The notes below the pieces were generated by a model. That model was not told where the DNA came from. It saw only the letters and a program-made list of their open reading frames with translations, and ran no database searches. 64,000 bases of DNA. Source: Pholis gunnellus (taxonomy: Eukaryota > Chordata > Actinopteri > Perciformes > Pholidae). A program made the translations under genes and the position numbers. Below, piece after piece: positions 57,660 through 64,000 of this stretch. The first letter of the stretch is position 1. Every line of letters begins with the position of its first letter. The DNA lies in contig OU342817.1 of assembly GCA_910591455.2 (NCBI GenBank), positions 14,891,915-14,955,914 on the forward strand, given 5' to 3'.

Positions 57660-57756
57660 TAAGTTGAGTTTGCACTTGGATGCTTATGCTCATGCTAATT
57701 AGATGTACTCACCGAGCCCCAGACAGGAGACACGCAACCCAGATTTCCCCAGGTTC
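41718..57756 (-). CDS. kcnab1: Voltage-gated potassium channel beta subunit, KCNAB1-like (13 exons, 5' end missing)
   Basis: Minus-strand exons: 57756-57713, 55333-55296, 54560-54481, 54018-53974, 53018-52974, 51092-51049, 48560-48474, 43592-43507, 42738-42618, 42530-42436, 42262-42142, 41987-41899 and 41807-41718. All are GT-AG and in phase, giving 328 residues: the whole aldo-keto reductase core from NLGKSGLRVSCLGLG to the stop. Cofactor and catalytic features are present: TWVTFGGQ, NLFDTAEVYAGGK (Asp, Tyr), ITTKLYWGGK (Lys), VDVVFANRPD (Asn), YWGTSRWSAMEI and SSVLLGSSN. Kv-beta subunits form a cytoplasmic NADPH-binding tetramer on Kv1 channels and tune gating and surface expression. GSS, ENLGAIQV and PKMT favour KCNAB1 over KCNAB2 or KCNAB3. 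The first exon present starts in phase 2, so an upstream exon ending in two codon bases is required. It was not found, and family introns here can be very long. Oddities: RKKCWR where relatives have KKKGWR, and the C-terminus ends HTKKDYNH. Confidence 0.9.
43057..43281. mobile_element. Teleost dispersed repeat (catttagcagacgcttttaacc type)
   Basis: It starts gattacattacagtcattta, continues agcagacgcttttaaccaaa and gcgacttacaattcag, and ends with ggggatcgaaccgccgaacc and a tail acttagccacagtcgcc. This order is that of one of the most frequent fish interspersed repeats. The gggatcgaaccgcc part looks tRNA-like but lies in the repeat and is no tRNA gene. It is in the kcnab1 intron between exons 8 and 9. 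Confidence 0.75.
44539..44629. repeat. (GT)n microsatellite followed by 29 G
   Basis: GT array 44539-44600 runs directly into a G run 44601-44629. It has combined Z-DNA and G-quadruplex potential; repeat length is likely imprecise in any assembly. Confidence 0.95.
45118..45230 (+). mobile_element. Dispersed teleost repeat, forward fragment
   Basis: Segments gccagttagcatagcttc, agcctggctctgtct and aaagctcacaaattaaaatg occur in the order of a common fish repeat (ttagcataaagactgg ... agctagcctggctctgtc ... aaagctcactaattaac). A second copy in reverse orientation follows. Confidence 0.5.
45235..45425 (-). mobile_element. Dispersed teleost repeat, reverse fragment
   Basis: On the minus strand it reads gtataaagactggaaacagg, then aaaggtcacaaaatctgcc, aaagctcactaattaacatg, gtttgtttaatccgtatgc and gactatttcttagtcaggg. 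It is a longer copy of the same family as the fragment at 45118-45230, facing it. Confidence 0.6.
46841..46879. repeat. (GGA)n microsatellite
   Basis: About 13 GGA units in a kcnab1 intron. Confidence 0.95.
47041..47117. repeat. (CA)n microsatellite
   Basis: About 38 CA units, uninterrupted. Confidence 0.97.
47279..47331. repeat. (CT)n microsatellite
   Basis: About 26 CT units, uninterrupted. Confidence 0.97.
48064..48079. repeat. Poly-G tract (16 G)
   Basis: G run followed by TGGGGAG. Confidence 0.9.
48251..48304. repeat. (GT)n microsatellite
   Basis: 27 GT units, about 170 bp upstream of kcnab1 exon 7 on the plus map, within the intron. Confidence 0.95.
48561..51048. other. kcnab1 intron between exons 6 and 7
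   Basis: About 2.5 kb, no exon recognised. It contains a poly-G tract at 50932-50951 and a G run near 50561-50574. Confidence 0.65.
50932..50951. repeat. Poly-G tract (20 G)
   Basis: Uninterrupted run of 20 G, about 100 bp from kcnab1 exon 6. Confidence 0.9.
51093..52973. other. kcnab1 intron between exons 5 and 6
   Basis: AT-rich intron with a pyrimidine-rich part near 52110-52230. I see no exon or identifiable repeat family. Confidence 0.6.
53019..53973. other. kcnab1 intron between exons 4 and 5
   Basis: 955 bp without a coding signal. The short frames at 53577-53795 and 53582-53887 overlap on opposite strands and show no family motif. Confidence 0.6.
54019..55295. other. kcnab1 introns flanking exon 3
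   Basis: Apart from exon 3 (54481-54560) this stretch is non-coding. A G run lies near 54435-54446. Confidence 0.6.
55688..56615. repeat. Diverged direct repeat, two copies about 0.55 kb apart
   Basis: Copy 1 (about 55688-56070) and copy 2 (about 56259-56615) share, in the same order, a ttctttcctt block ending gggttggtgcag, then tcctgtcacatgctgctt followed by tttcatc, an ACTGCAC(C/G)AGAA block, and attgaaaat. The spacing changes by some tens of bases between blocks, so indels have accumulated. Confidence 0.7.
56683..56790 (+). mobile_element. Dispersed teleost repeat fragment
   Basis: It contains gccggttagcagcttagcat and aaagactggaaacaggcgg, followed by ccataaaacgacagcacgtt and gttttacagttttc, the same family as the copies at 45118-45425. 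Confidence 0.5.
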
Positions 57757-59049
57757 CTACGAAGAAACACATGATGAAAGAAACTAAGTAGAAAAAAAAC
57801 TGTGTTGTTTAGGCTCAAGTTGTCATCATACAAATTATGACTGCAACTACTGTGCTGCTGTAATTTGCTCTGGGCGAACAAATGTTTTCTGCTTAAACAA
57901 AGCCAAAATATATCTTGTTTCCACATCATAACTCAAGAGACTGAAATGAGATGAGATGACAGCAATTTTGTTATTGTGGAGCTTAGAATACAGGCAAACA
58001 AAAATCACTTGTACCTGCAATATGTAGGGCAATAATAACAACGACCTAGCTTTATCACACCTGCAATCATGAATCAGAATTGGGAGAGTACAGGAGGGCC
58101 CTCTAAAGACCCTGAAAGCTATACTCATAACTGAAACAAATCCAAAAACTGTTTGTGCTGCTGCACTGGGGAGTTTACACTACTTCTCCCCCCGAATCCC
58201 ACATTCAATCACCTCTTCTTTTACTTAGAACCTTTGACATCCTCCTGCAGCAGGGAGCACTTCAGTCCTCTGTTGTTTTTGTCTAACCCACAAAATGCTG
58301 ACAACCAAGCACTGAGGTTGTATCCTATCAGCTCTTCAAAACCTCCCTATTCCCATCAACCCAACTGTGCAACGGTACACTTCCTGATATACGTCCCGGA
58401 TAACAGATCATTTACATCCAGCTGATCTGTGGCAATAACACTGCACTTTTGGCTCTCATTAACCCAGTGGAAGATAAACTAAAGCAGAGCTCTCGCCGCA
58501 ATCCACTCAGAGTCTCAGCGCTCCGTTTCCCATTTTATTTCACAATCTGTGCCCCATCATGTCCAACTGAGAGGGGAACTCGTGTGGCACGTGTGTTTGA
58601 TGACTTAACGCCAGCGACAACAGCGAGAGCCGATTGTTCTCCCTCCAGCCACCACAGGTGTCTTCACTTACAGAGTGATGTATGTGGACTGTAGGTGAAA
58701 GAAAACCGCGTCAAGGTGATTCACAGCCCCGAAAGAGGAAGTGATTTGAAGGAAACACTGCTGTGAAATTGAGACACAATCGTCGGGGGTCCACGTGCAC
58801 ACGCAGAGCCACTATCACAAGCGACTTGCTTCATCTTGAGAGGAGAATTTGTCCAAATACTTCATTCTTGACAGAGAAACGACGACCCAGTTTGGTCTGA
58901 GGATTGTACCTTCTGCCTGGTTTTGCAGGCGTTTACTCACGACGACAAATGAGGCCGTAAAAGAAATGCCAGCAGTGTTTTTTTCTCATGTCTTACAACT
59001 AATGGCCTGCGCACGACGAGCTGAAGGCGGACTAATCCGAGCCCGTGCT

Positions 59050-59115
59050 ACGTAACCCCGCCCTCAGCCAATTCAATTAAGTGTTTGAGACGGAGGAAGC
59101 ATCAGTAGTTCAGAC
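59050..59115. promoter_or_regulatory. Promoter-like CCAAT plus GC-box cluster
   Basis: A GC box (ccccgccct) is followed on the plus strand by ccaattcaattaag; on the minus strand the same bases read ATTGG then GGGCGGGG. The surrounding 58.55-59.10 kb is richer in CpG than its flanks. It could serve an alternative first exon of kcnab1 (minus) or an unknown plus-strand transcript. No coding exon on either side fits the phase required by kcnab1. Confidence 0.3.
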
Positions 59116-60899
59116 GAGCGCCAAGATGAAAAGGAGGTAAAGATAGAAGGAGACGTGTTTGCACATGAACCCTTTTCGATACATTTATGGAACCTTTGAT
59201 GTGTTGTGTATTCAGGCGCCGGGGACAACATGATGGGAGACAGATCTCACAAATCGTGGGATGCGTTCTTGTCTCTGACACGGTGGAGAAGTTTGGAAAT
59301 TGTATCCTCCGTCTCTCTGATGTATTATAGAGTGGGAATAGAGATCCGTGAAAGTGTGGGGGAGGGGCTGTACCGTAGGTTAGAACTGTGATACTGACTG
59401 AATCTGTGTGTTCTGTCGGGGTTGTTATTGAGGGCAAACCGCCCGGATGACGAGGGATGTTTCCGGCTGTATTTATCGCAGGTTCGCTCTGGGTAAAGCA
59501 TCTGTAATGCCTGGAACAGTTTGTATATTGTACCTAGATTTGCATCGGGTCTTCAATGATACTGTTTACATGTTCACAGTGACAAGTTGATGCACATTAT
59601 CTCCACAGAAAACAAGCTTGCGAGAATGTTCCGTGTTCCAGATAGGGCTGGTTGGCTTTGTTTTTGGAGATCCCCCCCATAAGCTGTGTTTATAGTGTTT
59701 GTGGGATGTTCTGAATGCATTTGCGATGTCTTAATGATAGCAGGAGTGCGGAGCTGACGTTCAGCTGGCGGAGAAGCGGCCTCGCTGCTGTATTCTTGTC
59801 CCCGGTGGAGCAACAGCATCGGCCATACCTGGTTATTAACCGCACAGCCGACTGTAGCACATTAATAGATCCGTACAGGTCTGGTAATTGGTTGCCAGCA
59901 GAAGCCCGCTGCTAAAGAAGCTAATGATCCCGGCGATTACAGCATCATCAGCAACAAAGGAAGGAGAAGGAATAACTTTGTGTTGAAGAGAAAATGGGCG
60001 CTCGTGTGCACGTGGGAGAGAGAAATAGGGCTGCAGAGACACAAGTTCTTTATATATTATATATTGTAAATGGTAAGATAACCAAACTAAGGAAAGGAAA
60101 ACGTGTCTTTACAAAACTGCACATAATCAACTTTGCAAGCCAGTGAGTGTGGCTCGGTCCCTCATGCTTGGATGGTGCCCAGAAGAAGCCTTGAAGTAAA
60201 ATGACAAATGAGTCATTTAAAGACGCCCCCTCACACAAACCTGTCACCGCTTATGAACATCCTGTGAGCTGCTACTGTATGCAGCCCGTTCTATTCTTAG
60301 TGGATCCCTAGTAGAAATAAAAAAAGGCAACATCTGGCTTCATTTATTGTGCTTAAATCTTTGGAGGTGTGACCTTTTATTGTGAGAGGTTTTGTTTTGT
60401 TTACTTCCCAGGAAAGCACTTATATCGTTCTCAAGTCACACCCCGGGATGATTTATTTCCTGATATTGGATTTCTCAAAATCAATACTTGACACCCAAGA
60501 CTTTAGTCAAGGTTGTGAGTGAACAGATACAAATCCTCACTCGCTGGGGATTAATGCAGACTAAGAAAACCCACACAAGTCAACCTTGATGGGCGGAGGG
60601 ATTAGACAACGGCCACCTTCTCGGTTCCCACCGCTCTCCTGATGGCAACCATAACGTTGTTATCAAAAAGAATTCAACGCAGGGTAGAAAGGCGGGTCAT
60701 GTTCTAAATATATCAAAGCCAGGGCCAGTGTGGGCGGGAAGAAAGTAGGGAAGTGAAATCAAGCACTTTACGAAAAATGAATAGATTAAGTAGGAGAGAA
60801 AAGCTCCAGCAGAGTTGGTGGGGGAAAGACGAAGCCCACAGGCCTCATGGTGGAATCCTCACCAATGACAGAAGACAGGAAATGGATGGAGAAGAGAAG

Positions 60900-60900
<1 letters not shown>

Positions 60901-60949
<49 letters not shown>
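60901..60949. repeat. (GA)n microsatellite
   Basis: GA array with two early interruptions (gaaag). Confidence 0.9.
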
Positions 60950-60953
<4 letters not shown>

Positions 60954-61114
60954 AGACACCAGCAACAGACTGAGGCTTGCATAGTTGCAAGACCAAGCCC
61001 CAAGTCTAAGCAGATCAAACGCCCTCTACAGATAAAGCATTCTATATGACACAGAATGGGAAATAGGAAATGACAGCCAGCTCCCTACAGGGCCCTGCAC
61101 AATGTGCATGTTTG

Positions 61115-61116
<2 letters not shown>

Positions 61117-61205
<89 letters not shown>
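61117..61205. repeat. (GT)n microsatellite, about 44 units
   Basis: The longest uninterrupted dinucleotide array of the window. Confidence 0.97.
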
Positions 61206-61206
<1 letters not shown>

Positions 61207-61611
61207 AATAAAGAGCCAGAGTCTGGACATGACTTTCTGCTTTGTTTTTCCACAGGGCCAAAGTCAACATCGTTTAAACTTTTTTCATTCTCATGCAGTA
61301 CACACAGACCATCGTATGCATGCACACACACTGTTCTTTTTACCGTGCTGTGGAAGGCTAATTGAAAACGCTCTGACATTTGTTTGTTTTTTTCAAACCG
61401 ATGGTTAAAGAATCTCTCACAGAATAGCAGCATTTTCGTCAGAGACGCATGCTTGAAGCTAGTGGCGTGTGGGTTGATTCTGTATTGAAAAACATGTGGG
61501 CAGATCTGAAGTGGTTGATTCAGAACGCTGCGGAGAGCTGAGCAATGTGGGGGAAAAAAAATAAAATCATGTCATGATATCTGGAAAACCTTCTTACAGT
61601 ACCGATAGAAA

Positions 61612-63335
61612 GTATGTCACGGTATCTCTTTAGGTTTCGGTTCCGTTCACCTGCATGCATCGAAATGAAGACGAGAAACTGAAACATTTTTAACTGCATT
61701 GTCAAGGATCTTAGAAATGTAAAAAAAATGAAGATGAAATAGTTGCTTTGTAGTGTTATCGTAGCAACTATTATGATATTATGAAATAAATGCTGTGTAT
61801 CGATACAGTATCTTGCCATCTCTTCTGATGCAAACTGTCTTTCTGTTCACCTCGGGTATCGTTTTTCGGATTAGTACTCCTTTTATACTCATGCAGCAGT
61901 GTTTTCTTTCCCTTTTATCCCAGCCAGTGATCTCTGTGATAACAGTCTGTTTACAGAGGCCACTTAAGGAGAAAAAGCAGAAATCTGATTTGCTTTGATA
62001 AAATCATTACGCTTGCGGAAAACCATTTTAGTTGTGACCTTTAATTAAAACGCGGAATCCATGCAAAACGTCCTGGCTGTTTAGCTGAGAGTTTGGGCGG
62101 ATCTGATCCTCGGGGGCTTGTTTGGTCTTTAGGAGCTCCACTCTACAGAGCTCCTGTTGTGCAACATATTATTAGAACTACACATCACAGAAGAACGGCC
62201 GTGACACGAACTGAAGTGAATGATGTTGGAACCTGAAACACATGTATTATATTAAAGTGTTTTGATGTATGATAAAAAAAACTGGGCACTAAAAAGAAGA
62301 AGCTGGGTACACTCACGCCAAACAGTGTGTCCCTGAGCAAAAGCAGCGTGATGGGCTCCATGAGCACAGACGCGCATGAATTCATGCAAACACACACGCA
62401 TGTATGCACACAGACACCTACGCATGCACACACACACACATACCCAAAGTTCACTTAAAAAAACACAAACATAAAACACATGGAGAGCAACAACGAAGCC
62501 AATTATGATCTGTGGCGCATCCTGACGAGAGCCACAGCTGCAGAATATCTGTTATCTTTCTGCGGACGGACAGATGGAGGCTGCATCAGCCTATAAAATA
62601 CATCTGTTAAAAGCTGCAGCCCTCTGTGTGATCTTCAATCACACGAGCCCCCATACACCTCGTCTAAACCCACTGTGGGATTTGCGGGACACAGACAAAC
62701 GCTGATATCTTGCTGACTTAATGCTAAATATGTAAAAAGGATCTGCAGTGTGTTTTCCCACCAAACTATTGAATGGAAGCCCTTGAGTGAGCTGGTTAAA
62801 AGGCCTCGACGTATAACAGCAACAAAGTACTTTTCCACTTCAGTCAGTTTTCATTTTTAAACGCAAAAGTCACTGATACCAGTATTTTTTGCTTTAAGGT
62901 TTGATAGCCCGTTGGTTTATTGAATGGAGATTTTTATTCTAAGGGATGAAGCTAAAGGCACAGCAGATTCATCCATGAAAGCAAGGAACGACACCCACGC
63001 TACATCAAACAAACGCGGCGGAAACTCTCCCGCTTTTTTCTCCCAAAACTTTCATTCAGCTCGACAACAGTGGAATACCTTGAAAAGACCAGTAGAGCCC
63101 ACTTATGGCACTGGTTAGATGTTACGATATCCTTTTAGGTGTAGTTTGTGTTCACGGGTCTGCATCACAATGAAGAAGTCAAACTGAAATATCAAGCTCA
63201 ATGTGGAGGATTTTAAATGATTCTGGAGGAAATCGTATTATGACATTATAAAATCTTATGGTTCGTTTACAATAATGAAAAATAAATGCAGAATACCGAC
63301 ACAGTATCTTGCCATGCCTTCATTTCTAACGCAAA
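61612..63335. repeat. Diverged direct repeat, two copies about 1.5 kb apart
   Basis: Copy 1 (about 61612-61838) and copy 2 (about 63121-63335) share acg(g/a)tatc-ctttaggt, gttcac-g-ctgcat, aatgaag-ag-aaactgaaa, a tattatga stretch, atgaaa-aataaatgc and the exact 15-mer acagtatcttgccat (61805-61819 and 63301-63315), followed by gcaaac. No protein is encoded. It is either two copies of one dispersed repeat or a local duplication. Confidence 0.65.
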
Positions 63336-64000
63336 CAGGCAATTCAGTGTGCACAACAAAACAACAACCCACTTCCTGCATTACTCCCACTGTCAACACA
63401 CAGATGTACACACAGCAGAGAGAGCCCGTCTCTCTGCTGGCCACTGATAAGCCTGCATCCGAAGCAACTGACAGAAGGGATTTCTGCATGCCCATCTGCA
63501 GCGCAGCTCCGAACCAACCAAGGGGAATCTTCCCTAAACCTCCTGGACTGTCAGAAGGCCTTCTGCTGCCTAATGACCGTTGTGAACTTCAATCCGGGCT
63601 CCCTGCCGGGAACCAGAAATAATCTGCACAATTTGAGAAGCCCAGGAGCGACGGCACGGTTTGTTACATCACATGTTTTTGGGCCGATTTGCATCCCTGT
63701 TTGTGGGTTTGTACGAAGTATTTCAAGAGCAACAAAGAGGTCCAACTGCATCGACAGGTTTCCCCTAAAGAACAATTAGAACCACACTATACATATACAT
63801 ATACTGTATATCGCCATGACAACTGAAATGCTGCGGATGGTGGTATTATTAGTTTATGCTCGCTCGCTCTGCACACTGCGTCTCCTGCTTCGACGACGCC
63901 TTCAGATGTTCTCGTTGCGGAGCCCCAGCGCCGCACACGTCTACCGCACATGCGTGCACTCATGCGTGTGTAACGCAATGTGCCAAAATGCATACGCCCA

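Larger units (their letters stand above)
55334..57712. other. kcnab1 intron between exons 1 and 2 of the core
   Basis: 2.4 kb without a recognised exon. It contains a diverged direct duplication (about 55688-56070 and 56259-56615), a dispersed repeat fragment at 56683-56790, and an imperfect CA array at 57601-57657. Confidence 0.65.
57757..64000. other. Upstream kcnab1 intron or 5' flank
   Basis: 6.2 kb without a recognisable exon. The missing first kcnab1 exon should lie here or beyond the window edge. The stretch contains a CCAAT/GC-box cluster near 59050-59115, a GA array (60901-60949), a long GT array (61117-61205) and a diverged direct repeat (61612-61838 and 63121-63335). Confidence 0.55.

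Noticed and set aside
58840..58930. Minus-strand ATGAAGTAT (Met-Lys-Tyr) as the missing kcnab1 first exon
   Set aside because: The family start is Met-Lys-Tyr-Arg with the junction in the Arg codon; here Leu follows and the frame stops. The nearby donor at 58911 has an in-frame stop upstream.
63275..63622. 115-codon plus-strand frame near the end
   Set aside because: Starts inside the 61.6/63.1-kb repeat, has no recognisable domain and no splice or promoter support.
1..64000. CRISPR arrays, bacterial operons, phage or toxin genes
   Set aside because: None present; tandem arrays are eukaryotic microsatellites.

Overview
The window is ray-finned fish (teleost) nuclear DNA, probably from a percomorph-like genome. 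The evidence is five vertebrate gene families with GT-AG introns, dense CA/GT, CT, AAT and poly-G microsatellites, and several dispersed repeats that I recognise from teleost genomes. There is no prokaryotic gene organisation. All real genes are on the minus strand, so the window reads right to left.

Layout from left to right: (1) 2889-15283, klhl24, a BTB-BACK-Kelch Cullin-3 adaptor, complete in seven coding exons (600 aa, the length of the human protein). A promoter-like motif cluster lies near 17.1-17.4 kb. (2) 18457-28692, a tandem duplication of about 5.1 kb. Each unit carries a single-exon GPR148-like receptor gene, and the units differ in how much of mterf4 they hold. The right unit (23543-28692) belongs to the intact mterf4 locus, whose first exon lies just outside it (coding 26701-29035, 346 aa). 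In the left unit the middle of mterf4 is gone and a rearranged Ty3/gypsy fragment stands in its place (21253-22906). That leaves a broken mterf4 piece at 22906-23525. (3) 30042-39520, pask, the PAS-domain Ser/Thr kinase, reconstructed as 20 coding exons (1252 aa). A CCAAT/ETS-rich region upstream is its likely promoter. (4) 41718-57756, thirteen exons for the whole conserved aldo-keto-reductase core of a voltage-gated potassium channel beta subunit, best matched to KCNAB1. The variable first exon was not found. (5) 57757-64000, upstream kcnab1 intron or flank with microsatellites, a diverged direct repeat and one weak promoter-like cluster.

The genes do not form a pathway. MTERF4 and PASK are also neighbours in mammals (human 2q37.3), so that pair is conserved microsynteny. 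The most unusual locus is the gpr148-mterf4 tandem duplication. It shows a near-identical block, a retroelement replacement and a pseudogene, and an assembly (haplotype) duplication must be excluded. No new enzymatic or defence system was recognised. Exon limits were set by hand from splice signals, reading phase and family knowledge, without any alignment search.
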